Shown one piece after another: positions 30,062 through 38,310 of a DNA stretch of 48,221 nucleotides. The translations under genes were made by a program, and so were the position numbers. Below the pieces are notes generated by a model, which saw only the letters and a program-made list of their open reading frames with translations, ran no database searches and was not told the origin of the DNA. Position 1 is the first letter of the stretch. Each line of letters begins with the position of its first letter. The DNA lies in the NCBI GenBank assembly GCA_021812735.1, contig JAKAMV010000002.1, positions 1-48,221 of the forward strand, written 5' to 3'. This stretch comes from Chloroflexota bacterium (GTDB lineage Bacteria; Chloroflexota; Limnocylindria; Limnocylindrales; CSP1-4).

Positions 30062-31438
30062 CTACCTCCTCGTGGACAGGAAGTCGAGGAGGCTCGTCAT
30101 GTCGTCGGCCGAGATGTCCGTGTACGGCGGCATCTTGTCCCTCGGCGTGAGGATCTGCCGCTGGATCTCTGGACCCGCGAGACGCGCGGCGACGTGGGAC
30201 AGGTCCGGACCGGCCGTGCCGCCGCGTCCGGCCAGCATGTGACACGAGGCGCAGCCCTCGACCTGGTAGACCTTGAGGCCGTGCTGCTGGGCTGGGGTCA
30301 GTGACGCCGCGTCGAGCTGAACGGTCGTGTCGGTCGAGGCGACGGGGGCCATCGCGCCCTGCGCGGTCAGCCCGAGCACGCCCACAACGGCCAGGACCCC
30401 GAGCACGGTGGCAATCGGCCGCTGTCGGGGATGCCTCGGCCGGTTCCGGTCGATGAGCGGCAGCATGAGAAAGACGATGAACCCAATGGTGCCGACGAGG
30501 AAGATGATCAGCGGTTCGGCCGGTCCGGAGACATACCAGAGCAACTGGAACATGTCGAGGAAGTACCACTCCGGACGGGGCACGTAGCCCACTGCGTTCG
30601 GGTCGGCCTGCGACTCGAGTGGGGCGCCGACGAGGATCGCCAGTGTTGCCACCGCGGTGAGGACGATCATTGCCACCACGGCGTCCTTGAGGAGCGACTG
30701 GTAGAAGGGGTGCCCCTCGCGCTTCTCCGCGGCGTACTCGCGTGCGTACCGATCGCTCCTGGACTCGTCGGGGATGTCCTCGACGATCGCATGGCGCCGC
30801 GGTGCAGCGGCGATGCCCTGGCGGATGACCATGAACAGGTGGATACCCACGCCCAGCAGCAGGGTCGCCGGCAGAACCCAGATGTGGATCCCGTAGAACC
30901 GGGTCAAGGTGTCGGTGGTCAACGCGGGCCCGCCGCGCACCAGGCGGAGCACGACGTCGCCGATGAACGGCGCTGACCCGGCCACGTTGGTACCGACGAC
31001 GGTCGCCCAGTAGGCCTTCTGGTCCCAGGGGAGCAGGTAGCCGGTGAACGCGAACCCGAGCAGCACCACGAACAGGGCGGCGCCCACCATCCAGGTCAGT
31101 TCGCGAGGGTACTTGTAGGCAGCCTGGAAGAAGACCCGCAGCGTGTGGAGCCCGATCAGCACCACGAGCGCCGAGGCGGACCAGTGGTGGATCCCACGGA
31201 CAAATGCGCCGAACGCGACGGCATCGATGTGCAGGATGCTGTCGTAGGCGTGGTCGGCGGACGGGACGTAGTAGAGCGACAGCCCGATGCCGGTCACGAG
31301 CTGGACGAGGATCAGGAACAGCGTGGCAGAGCCGAGGGTGTTCCACCAGCCGACGTTCGCCGGAATGGGCCGATCGAGGAAGCCCCGCGTGATGGGCCTG
31401 ACGGCGAGCCGCTCGTCGATCCAGCGGAGGGGGCGCAT
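30062..31438 (-). CDS. qcrB: Cytochrome b with fused C-terminal cytochrome c domain
   Basis: 458 aa integral subunit of a quinol:cytochrome c oxidoreductase. The paired heme b histidines are in IHHWSASALVVLIGLH and HIWVLPATLLLGVGIH. The Qo-site signature PEWYF is in PRPEWYFLDMFQLL. After the cytochrome b and subunit IV-like helices a single c-type heme domain follows at the C-terminus (EGCASCHMLAG, with DKMPPYTDI supplying Met). So cytochrome b and c are one polypeptide. ATG 2 bp after the Rieske stop. Last gene of the cyt c-Rieske-cyt b operon. Confidence 0.95.
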   Translation of the reverse strand: MRPLRWIDERLAVRPITRGFLDRPIPANVGWWNTLGSATLFLILVQLVTGIGLSLYYVPSADHAYDSILHIDAVAFGAFVRGIHHWSASALVVLIGLHTLRVFFQAAYKYPRELTWMVGAALFVVLLGFAFTGYLLPWDQKAYWATVVGTNVAGSAPFIGDVVLRLVRGGPALTTDTLTRFYGIHIWVLPATLLLGVGIHLFMVIRQGIAAAPRRHAIVEDIPDESRSDRYAREYAAEKREGHPFYQSLLKDAVVAMIVLTAVATLAILVGAPLESQADPNAVGYVPRPEWYFLDMFQLLWYVSGPAEPLIIFLVGTIGFIVFLMLPLIDRNRPRHPRQRPIATVLGVLAVVGVLGLTAQGAMAPVASTDTTVQLDAASLTPAQQHGLKVYQVEGCASCHMLAGRGGTAGPDLSHVAARLAGPEIQRQILTPRDKMPPYTDISADDMTSLLDFLSTRR

Positions 31439-31440
31439 CG

Positions 31441-32121
31441 TCAGGCACCCTCGACGAGCGGGCCCATCCAGACCTGCTGGTTCGCGATGATGGCCTGGTA
31501 GCGGTCGAGCGGCCGCGGCGGCGGTCCGGACTCCGCGTGCCCGTCCCCGGTGAAGGCGCCGCCATGGCACGGGCAGAGGAACCGCTTCGCGCCCTCGCTC
31601 CAGCCCACCGGACAGCCCATATGGGTGCAGTGGATGTCCATGATGACAACGCTCTGGTCATGGAGGCGCTCGACGTACACGGCGATCCGGGCATCCTGGG
31701 TCACGCCGCCGATCTCGACGGGGACGGTCACCGGGAGGAGGGTTGGGGCACCGCCAATCGGGAAGCTGCTCAGCGGGCCGAGGTTCACGAACTCGGTGCT
31801 CCGCGGCGTCGGCGCGATCGAGCCGGCCAGCAGCGGCCAGCGCAGCGGGCGGCGGATGGCAAGCGCCGAGGCTAGCCCGGCCACAGGGATGGCGACCACG
31901 GCCGCGAGTGCGACACCGGCAGCGCCGAGCGTTCGCAGCACGAAGGCACGGCGAGCCCATGGCGGCGCGGGTGTGGACGGCGACAACGGCGGGGCCGTCT
32001 CCACCTCCGGTGAACCGGCCTCGGCCGCTGGGCTTGCGCCCCCCGGGTCAGCCGGCGGCTCGGTTTTCGGCGCCGCGACAGGAATCGCCGGGGCCTCGCC
32101 GAGTTCGGCGTCGCTCGTCAC
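31441..32121 (-). CDS. qcrA: Rieske [2Fe-2S] protein
   Basis: 226 aa. The cluster ligands are in CTHMGC and CPCHGG, with both Cys-His pairs intact. The N-terminal 50 residues are Pro/Ala/Glu-rich and disordered-looking; then comes RRAFVLRTLG and a hydrophobic anchor (AAGVALAAVVAIPVAG). The RRAF motif before the anchor suggests Tat-dependent membrane insertion, common for Rieske proteins. Start ATG at 32121, 14 bp after the cytochrome c gene. It forms the complex with the b-c fusion encoded next. Confidence 0.95.
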   Translation of the reverse strand: MTSDAELGEAPAIPVAAPKTEPPADPGGASPAAEAGSPEVETAPPLSPSTPAPPWARRAFVLRTLGAAGVALAAVVAIPVAGLASALAIRRPLRWPLLAGSIAPTPRSTEFVNLGPLSSFPIGGAPTLLPVTVPVEIGGVTQDARIAVYVERLHDQSVVIMDIHCTHMGCPVGWSEGAKRFLCPCHGGAFTGDGHAESGPPPRPLDRYQAIIANQQVWMGPLVEGA

Positions 32122-32135
32122 GGTCGCGATCGCCG

Positions 32136-32564
32136 CTACTTGAGGGTCTTGAGGTACGCGACGATATCCGCGAGCTGCTGATCGGAGAAGATCTTCCAGC
32201 GCGGCATCATCCGGTTGAGCGGCTGCCCAGCCTCGTCAACGCCGTTGGTGATGGTGTCCACCGCCATGGTGTCGAACTTGTCGTGGTACAGGGCGTCGAG
32301 GTCGGCGAACGTGATCGAGGGGACCTCGATCGTCTGGTTGTCGAGCGTGAACTTGGTGCCCACACCGCCGTCGCCGTGGCACGAGGCGCAGGACTGCTGG
32401 TACATCACCTGGCCGGCAGCCGCCCCGGCCAGGACGGGCGCGGCCGATCCAGCGGACGCGGCAGGGGCGGCTGCGCTCGACGACGAGCACGCGCTGAGCC
32501 CGACCGCGAGGAGCGCTCCAGCGAGGGGAGCCGCCAGGAGCAGGCGATTGCGAGCGTGGCCCAC
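32136..32564 (-). CDS. c-type cytochrome lipoprotein
   Basis: 142 aa with a lipoprotein signal ending in Cys26 (AVGLSAC) and a Ser/Ala linker. One heme c site: CASCH at residues 59-63, with a distal Met region RMMPRWK. Probably membrane-anchored on the outer face, where it could accept electrons from the Rieske/cytochrome b complex encoded just downstream. GTG start at 32564 with GGAGGA 4 nt upstream. First gene of the operon. Confidence 0.93.
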   Translation of the reverse strand: MGHARNRLLLAAPLAGALLAVGLSACSSSSAAAPAASAGSAAPVLAGAAAGQVMYQQSCASCHGDGGVGTKFTLDNQTIEVPSITFADLDALYHDKFDTMAVDTITNGVDEAGQPLNRMMPRWKIFSDQQLADIVAYLKTLK

Positions 32565-32808
32565 TGGGTCCTCCAATCCTTCTTCCTTCCGTCCCGCGGC
32601 TCGCGCGAGCGGGCGCGCCGCCTCACGGCGCTTGTCGGCGCAAACAGGTCGGCAGCAACCGCAGCGGCGCGTCCGGCCAACTTCGCCCGGAGCGTAGTCG
32701 CCTCGCCGTCGCGGCCAGGTCCTGCGGGCGTCGTGATTGCGTCTCAACGGCGGCGAGCGCGTTCGTCGGGCGGCGCCGTGTGCGAGGATGCCGCTGGGAA
32801 GGAGTCGA

Positions 32809-33939
32809 ATGAGCCCCCCGACAACGAGCCGGACGCAACTGCCGCCGCCGTCCGCGGCCCGCCTCCTGCAGCTACTGCGCTGGTGGCTGCCCGTCACGCT
32901 GTTCGTCATCGCTGTGGTCATCGAGTGGAGCGAGCACGTCCGGGTCGAGGGGGAGTCCGTATCCTCGAGCTTCTTCGTGGAGACGGCCCTGTTCGGCCTC
33001 ATCGGCCCGACGGCGATCTTCCTGACGCTCTCCTGGGTCGGGCGCCTGCTGGACGCCCATGCGCGCACCTCGGACGAGCTGGCCGAGGTCAACCGAGACC
33101 TCGAGGCGAAGATCGATCAGCGGACGCAGCACCTGCAAGTTGCGACGGAGCAGCTCGCTGGCGCCAACAGCGAGCTCGCGACGGCGAACGAGGAGCTGCG
33201 GCAACTCGACCGCCTGAAGTCTGAGTTCGTGTCGCTCGTGTCCCACCAGCTGCGGGCTCCGCTCACCAACATACGGGGCGCGCTGGAGATCATCTCTGAG
33301 ACCTCGGAAGAGCTGCCGCCCGCCACCCGCAGGCCGCTCGAGATCCTGACGATCGAGACGGACCACCTGTCCGGGCTCATCACCAAGATCCTGGACGTCT
33401 CGAGGATCGAAGCAGGCAGACTGTCACTGAGCCTCGGCCCCGTGGCGATGGAGCCCCTGCTCGCTCGAGCCTGTCGCGGCACCCTCGGTCCGGAGCGTGG
33501 TCAGCAGTGGGAGCTCCGGACGGAGGCCGGGCTGCCACCCGCATGGGCGGATGAAACCCTCCTCGAGGAGGTCGTTCGGAATCTGCTGGAGAACGCCTCC
33601 CTGTACGCGCGGAGCGACCGTCCCGTGGACATCAGCGCGACGTTCGACGACGGGCGTATCCGGATCGCGGTCGAGGACCACGGACCGGGGATCCCGCTCG
33701 AGGAGCACGGCCTCATCTTCGGGTCGTTCCACCGGATTGGCGAAAGCGATACGACCGCCACCGGGTATGGGCTCGGCCTGTACCTCGCTGAGAAGCTCGT
33801 GGTGGCCATGGGTGGCGCCATCCGCGTCGAGAGTCCCATCTGGCCCAACCCAGACGGGCCGGGCTCCCGATTCGCGTTCACGCTCCCGGTCGCGCCGGAC
33901 GAGCCCCGATGCCCTGGTGACGAGGCTGGCGGTGCATGA
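32809..33939 (+). CDS. Membrane sensor histidine kinase
   Basis: 376 aa. Two predicted membrane helices near the N-terminus (WWLPVTLFVIAVVIEW, ETALFGLIGPTAIFLTL), then a coiled coil (LAEVNRDLEAKIDQRTQHL). The HisKA H-box is SHQLRAPLTNIR with phospho-His146. The ATPase domain has NLLENASLY (N), DHGPGIPLEEHG (G1) and GYGLGLYLAEK (G2). No extracytoplasmic sensor domain beyond a short loop. ATG at 32809 after GGAAGGAG. Its stop overlaps the response regulator start. Divergent from the cytochrome operon, a possible target. Confidence 0.93.
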   Translation: MSPPTTSRTQLPPPSAARLLQLLRWWLPVTLFVIAVVIEWSEHVRVEGESVSSSFFVETALFGLIGPTAIFLTLSWVGRLLDAHARTSDELAEVNRDLEAKIDQRTQHLQVATEQLAGANSELATANEELRQLDRLKSEFVSLVSHQLRAPLTNIRGALEIISETSEELPPATRRPLEILTIETDHLSGLITKILDVSRIEAGRLSLSLGPVAMEPLLARACRGTLGPERGQQWELRTEAGLPPAWADETLLEEVVRNLLENASLYARSDRPVDISATFDDGRIRIAVEDHGPGIPLEEHGLIFGSFHRIGESDTTATGYGLGLYLAEKLVVAMGGAIRVESPIWPNPDGPGSRFAFTLPVAPDEPRCPGDEAGGA

Positions 33940-34622
33940 TGGCGCGCCTCCTGATCATCGACGACGACCGATCGCTGGTCGAGCTCCTGTCGGACTACCT
34001 CACCCGGGCTGGCCATCAGGTGACCGGAGCGCCGGACGGCCAGCGCGGGCTGGCGGCCGCCGCCGAGACCCGGCCCGAGCTGGTGATCCTCGACGTGACG
34101 ATGCCGGGCCTCGACGGCTGGCAGACGCTCGCCCGACTCCGAGGCAGCGACACGGTGCCGGTCATCATGCTGACCGCCCGCGGCGACGAGGCGGAGATCC
34201 TCCGCGGGTTCGCCGCCGGTGCCGACGACTACGTCACCAAGCCGTTCAGCTTCGCCCAGCTGGCGGCCCGTGTCACCGCGGTAGTGGAGCGGACGTCATC
34301 GGGGCGACACCCGTTCGAGGTGCTGCTGGGCGCGGACCTCGAAGTGGACACGACCCGCCATCGAGTGCTCAGGGGCGGGCATCCGATCGAGTTGACGCCT
34401 ACGGAGTTCGCCATCCTAGTCACCTTGATGCGTGACGCCGGCCGCGTGCTCTCGGCCCGCCAGATCGTCACCGCCGTCTGGGGCTCGGAGTACATGGACG
34501 AGACCGGCTACATCCGCCGGTACGTGTGGCATCTCCGCAAGAAGCTCGAGGTTGATCCGCGCCAGCCCCGGTACGTGCTCAACGAGCGGGGCATCGGCTA
34601 TCTGTTTCCTGCCCCCGACTGA
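33936..34622 (+). CDS. OmpR-family response regulator
   Basis: 228 aa. Receiver domain with the acidic pocket IIDDD, phospho-acceptor Asp52 (LVILDVTMPG), Thr in MLTARG and Lys in TKPFSF, followed by a winged-helix DNA-binding domain (PIELTPTEFAILVTLM, YIRRYVWHLRKKLE, YVLNERGIGYLF). Start ATG overlaps the kinase stop, so the pair is translationally coupled. Its 3' end overlaps the convergent MFS gene by 25 bp. Target genes not determined. Confidence 0.95.
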   Translation: MMARLLIIDDDRSLVELLSDYLTRAGHQVTGAPDGQRGLAAAAETRPELVILDVTMPGLDGWQTLARLRGSDTVPVIMLTARGDEAEILRGFAAGADDYVTKPFSFAQLAARVTAVVERTSSGRHPFEVLLGADLEVDTTRHRVLRGGHPIELTPTEFAILVTLMRDAGRVLSARQIVTAVWGSEYMDETGYIRRYVWHLRKKLEVDPRQPRYVLNERGIGYLFPAPD

Positions 34623-35953
34623 CCTCGCGCTGGGCGCGCCTCAGTGATCGGGGTCGACGCCACGTCCGGGCCGCCCGCCGGGAGCGCGGCCGGGGCACGG
34701 TCGAGGGCGAGGATCAGCAGCAGGCCGAGGATCACGGCGGAGCCGAACGCGAGGATGCCGACCTGGATGCCGGCCACTTCCGCGATCCCGCCCAGCAGGA
34801 GCGCGCCGATGGGCGTCGTGCCGCCCATCAGGAGCGTGAACAGGCTCATCACGCGTCCACGGTAGGCGTCGGTCGCGAGCAGCTGGAGGCGGGTGTTCGC
34901 GCTCACCGATGCGGTCACGCCTGTCAGGCCGCCCAGCAGCATCAGCCCGATGCTGGCTGTGTACCAGGGCGAGAGGCCGAGGGCGATCAGGACGGCCCCG
35001 AGGCCGAACCCGCCGATCAGGAACCGCCGCTCGGTGGCTCCCCGGCTGCGCATCAGCGCGATCCCGGCCGCCAGCGACCCCACGCCGAACGCCGCCTGGA
35101 GCGCCCCGAGGCCGGTGGGCCCGGCGCCCAGCGCGACCGTCAGCAGGGGCGTGGCGACGGACCAGTTGAACCCGAGCAGGCCCACCACCCCGAACAGCGC
35201 CAGGATCCTGCGGATGCTCCGCGTGCCGAGGGCGTAGCGCAGTCCCGCGCCGATCTCGGCGGTGATCCGCGACGAGCCCTCCGCGGACTCGGCGCCCTCG
35301 CGAGCGCGGGGCGGGCGCGCGTGGGCGGGGCGGATCGTCACCAGGACCGCGATCGCGGGCAGGTAGCTCGCCGCGTTGAGCAGCAGCGTCGGCCCGACGC
35401 CGAAGAACGCCACCAGGACGCCGCCCACGGCACCCCCCAGCAGGCGCGCGACGTTGAACTGGATGCTGTTGAGCGCGACCGCATTGCCGACCAGCCCCCG
35501 CCCGACGATCTCGGGCACGAGCGACTGCTGGGCCGGGTTGCCGAACGCGTTGGTGAGGCCGAGGACCAGTGCGAGGGCGCCGACCTCCCAGTACTGGACG
35601 TGGCCGGACAGCACGAGCAGGCCGAGCGCGACCGCCTGGAGCAGCGCCACGAGCTGGGTGGCGATCAGCAGCTTGCGCCGCGGGAGCCGGTCCGCGATGA
35701 CCCCGCCGAGCAGCGGGAAGACCAGCATCGGCAGGAACTGCAGGGTCGTGATCGTGCCGAGCGCAACCGCCGAGTTGTCGGTGAGCTGGAGCACGAGCCA
35801 CGCCTGGGCGATGGTCTGGGCCCACGTGCCGATGCCCGACACGAGCTGGCTGGCCCAGTACCAGCGGTAGGCGGGGACCGCGAACGCGGGCGGCATCGAC
35901 CGGCTGTGGCCGACCTCCGGCGAAGCCCCGGCGACCGAGTGACGCTCAGCCAC
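34598..35953 (-). CDS. MFS exporter (EntS-like)
   Basis: 451 aa with about twelve hydrophobic segments. Features of the MFS_3/EntS-type exporters are YRWYWASQLVSGIGTWAQTIAQ at the N-terminus (YRWYWASQLVSGIGTW, then AWLVLQLTDNS), GGVIADRLPRRKLLI in loop 2-3 and NAFGNPAQQSLVPE. GTG start overlaps the MarR stop by 8 bp, so the two genes form an operon, the usual layout for a drug efflux pump with its repressor. Substrate unknown. Confidence 0.9.
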   Translation of the reverse strand: MAERHSVAGASPEVGHSRSMPPAFAVPAYRWYWASQLVSGIGTWAQTIAQAWLVLQLTDNSAVALGTITTLQFLPMLVFPLLGGVIADRLPRRKLLIATQLVALLQAVALGLLVLSGHVQYWEVGALALVLGLTNAFGNPAQQSLVPEIVGRGLVGNAVALNSIQFNVARLLGGAVGGVLVAFFGVGPTLLLNAASYLPAIAVLVTIRPAHARPPRAREGAESAEGSSRITAEIGAGLRYALGTRSIRRILALFGVVGLLGFNWSVATPLLTVALGAGPTGLGALQAAFGVGSLAAGIALMRSRGATERRFLIGGFGLGAVLIALGLSPWYTASIGLMLLGGLTGVTASVSANTRLQLLATDAYRGRVMSLFTLLMGGTTPIGALLLGGIAEVAGIQVGILAFGSAVILGLLLILALDRAPAALPAGGPDVASTPITEARPARGQSGAGNR

Positions 35954-36458
35954 GCTCCCGCTCCGTTTCGCGCTCGCCGCCCACGGCCGTGAGGCCTGCG
36001 ATGCCCACCTCCAGGCGGTCGAGCGTCCGGAGCATGGCCGCGATCGCCTCGCGGCCGACGATCGACTCCAGCGTGGCCGCCCAGGCCCGGGCTCGCTCCT
36101 CCACCTCGCGGACCAGCTGAGTGCCGGCCTCTGTGGGAGTCAGGATCCGGAGGCGCCGGTCGGACGGGTCGGCGCAGGAGCCGACCAGCCCCGCCGATTC
36201 GAGGCCGTCGGCCAGCCGTTTGGCATTCATGGGGTCCGTGCCGAGGATCCTCGCCAGCTCGCGAACGCCCGACCCGGGCCGCTCGGCGATCGCCCGCAGG
36301 GTGCTGGCCTGGGCGCTGCTCAGGCCGAGGTCCGCGATGCGGGCCTGCCAGGCGCCCCGGACGGTCCGGTGGCCGCGCCCGAGGCGGAACCCGAGCCCGG
36401 ACTCCAGCGATCCCTCGACAGCGGCGGCGCCAGGCGTCGGCATGGATTTCGTAGTCAT
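35946..36458 (-). CDS. MarR-family transcriptional regulator
   Basis: 170 aa winged-helix dimer-type regulator. The DNA-binding helices are LSSAQASTLRAIAE and VRELARILGTDPMNAKRLADG, followed by the wing (SDRRLRILTPTEAG). The C-terminal helix (LDRLEVGIAGL) forms the dimer interface in this family. Start ATG at 36458 lies inside a perfect 14-bp palindrome, which should be its autoregulatory operator. It likely represses the MFS gene that follows in the same operon. Confidence 0.92.
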   Translation of the reverse strand: MTTKSMPTPGAAAVEGSLESGLGFRLGRGHRTVRGAWQARIADLGLSSAQASTLRAIAERPGSGVRELARILGTDPMNAKRLADGLESAGLVGSCADPSDRRLRILTPTEAGTQLVREVEERARAWAATLESIVGREAIAAMLRTLDRLEVGIAGLTAVGGERETERERG

Positions 36459-36464
36459 GACTAC
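36451..36464. promoter_or_regulatory. Palindromic operator over the marR start codon
   Basis: GTAGTCATGACTAC is a perfect 14-bp palindrome containing the marR ATG. The flanks extend it to about 20 bp with one mismatch pair (TTG vs GAA). Size and symmetry fit a MarR dimer site. The yeiH-like gene starts 56 bp to the right, so it could share control. Confidence 0.7.
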
Positions 36465-36519
36465 AAGATAGCACGAGTCGCCGCACCTGCACGGCACGCT
36501 TCCCGCCTCGCACCGTACG

Positions 36520-37590
36520 ATGGTGGGCATGCACTCCGGCTCCGAACGGCTGGGTGGTGCGCCGTCCGGGGCCCTGGCTGTGCTCGGGGATCCGCGGCTC
36601 CTGCTCGCCCTGCTCATCTTGCTCGTCTCCCTTGTCGCCTGGGTCCTGGGCGCTGCCCTGCCCGTGCTGGGACCGGCGGTGCTGGCGCTGCTCGTCGGGG
36701 CGCTCGTCCGGGCGGTCGTCCCCGTCGACCAGGCCGTCGTCGCGCCGTCGTCCACCGTGGGGACGCGGCTGCTCCAGTTCTCGATCGTGGCCCTCGGCCT
36801 GTCCGTGGACGCGGGCGAGGTGCTGCGCGTCGCCGGCACCTCACTGCCGGTGATGCTCGGCACGCTCGCGATCGGCCTCGCGGGGCTCACCCTGCTTGGA
36901 CGGGCGCTGGGCGTCGCGATGCCGGTACGCGGGCTCCTGACCGTGGGCACCTCGATCTGCGGCGCGTCCGCCATCGCTGCCGTCGCGCCGGTGCTCGGGG
37001 CCACCGGCGCGGAGATCGGCTACGCCGTGTCCGTCATCTTCGTGTTCAACATCACCGCGGTCGTGGTGTTCCCGGCGGTCGCCCACGCCGCGGGCTTCGC
37101 CCCCCAGACGTTCGCGATCTGGGCCGGCACGGCCGTCAACGACACCTCGTCGGTGCTGGCCGCCGCGTTCGCCTTCGGCGCGGGCACCGCCGCCTACGCC
37201 GCGGTGGTGAAGCTGTCGCGCACCCTGATGATCCTGCCCGTGACGGTCGCGACCGCGATCCTGTCCGCGCGCGGCGGCGACGCGGACGTGGGGACGCGCG
37301 CCCGGCTGGCGCTCCAGCGCGCGCTGCCGTGGTTCATCCTGGCGTTCCTCGGCGCCTCGCTGCTCAACACGGCGGGGCTGGTGCCGGACGCGCTGGCCCA
37401 CGCAGCTGCGACCGTGGCCCAGATCGGCACGGTCCTCGCCCTCGCGAGCGTGGGCCTCGGCACCCACCTCGACCACTTCCGGCAGGCCGGACCGCGCCCC
37501 CTGCTGCTGGGCCTGATCGGCTGGGTGCTCATCGCGTCGACGAGCCTGGTGCTCCAGGCTGCCACCGGTCTGCTGGTCATCGGGCGATGA
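36520..37590 (+). CDS. YeiH/UPF0324-type putative sulfate exporter
   Basis: 356 aa polytopic membrane protein with about ten hydrophobic segments. The family signature GTSICGASAIAAVAPVLGA is at about residue 145, followed by TAVNDTSSVLAAAFAFG. Members are annotated as putative sulfate or sulfonate exporters; the transport reaction is not well established. ATG at 36520 (an ATG three codons later is also possible). Divergent from marR, 61 bp apart. Confidence 0.9.
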   Translation: MVGMHSGSERLGGAPSGALAVLGDPRLLLALLILLVSLVAWVLGAALPVLGPAVLALLVGALVRAVVPVDQAVVAPSSTVGTRLLQFSIVALGLSVDAGEVLRVAGTSLPVMLGTLAIGLAGLTLLGRALGVAMPVRGLLTVGTSICGASAIAAVAPVLGATGAEIGYAVSVIFVFNITAVVVFPAVAHAAGFAPQTFAIWAGTAVNDTSSVLAAAFAFGAGTAAYAAVVKLSRTLMILPVTVATAILSARGGDADVGTRARLALQRALPWFILAFLGASLLNTAGLVPDALAHAAATVAQIGTVLALASVGLGTHLDHFRQAGPRPLLLGLIGWVLIASTSLVLQAATGLLVIGR

Positions 37591-37654
37591 TGCAGGCCAG
37601 GTCGGTGACCCGTGCGACGCTCTTCCGCCGAGTGCCGGGGGCGCGAGGACGAGC

Positions 37655-38302
37655 ATGAAGATCGAGATCTGGTCAGACGTCGTGTGCCCGTGGTGCTACA
37701 TCGGCAAGCGCAGGTTCGAGCGGGCGCTGGCCGCGTTCGAGGGGCGGGACGAGGCGGAGGTGGAGTGGCGCAGCTTCCAGCTCAACCCGGACCAGCCGCG
37801 GGGCGTCGCCGAGGACCACGACACGCACCTCGCGCGGAAGCTGGACGCCTCGCCGGAGCAGATCGCGGAGATGAACGCCCGCCTGGTGGCGCTCGCGGCA
37901 GCCGAAGGGCTCGACTACCACTTCGAGACCTACAAGGTGATCAACACCATCGACGCGCACCGGGTCCTGCACCTGGCGAAGTCGCACGGCCTGGGCAACG
38001 AGGCGCACGAGCGGCTCCTGCGAGCGCAGCTGGTCGAGGGAGAGCTGCTCGAGGATCCCGCGACGCTCGGCCGGCTCGCCGGCGAGATCGGCGTGGACGC
38101 CGCCGAGACGGCCGAGGTGCTGGCCTCCGACGCCTTCGCGGATTCGGTCGCCTTCGACTTCGCGGAGGCCACGGCGCTCGGGATCCACGCCGTCCCCTTC
38201 TTCGTCATCGACCGGACGTTCGGGATCCCCGGCGCCCAGTCGGCGGAGGTGCTCCTGTCCGCGCTGCGCCGGGTCCGCGGCGACGGGCCCGCCCGCGCGT
38301 AG
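37655..38302 (+). CDS. DsbA-family oxidoreductase, FrnE-like
   Basis: 215 aa thioredoxin-fold protein with an inserted helical domain. The active-site CPWC is at Cys11 and Cys14 (DVVCPWCYIGKRRF). The cis-Pro loop is AVPFFVIDRTFGIPGAQ near the C-terminus. No signal peptide, so it acts in the cytoplasm, like the FrnE/2-hydroxychromene isomerase-like branch. ATG at 37655. Role not clear; possibly disulfide exchange under oxidative stress. Confidence 0.93.
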   Translation: MKIEIWSDVVCPWCYIGKRRFERALAAFEGRDEAEVEWRSFQLNPDQPRGVAEDHDTHLARKLDASPEQIAEMNARLVALAAAEGLDYHFETYKVINTIDAHRVLHLAKSHGLGNEAHERLLRAQLVEGELLEDPATLGRLAGEIGVDAAETAEVLASDAFADSVAFDFAEATALGIHAVPFFVIDRTFGIPGAQSAEVLLSALRRVRGDGPARA

Positions 38303-38310
38303 GGCGCCGC

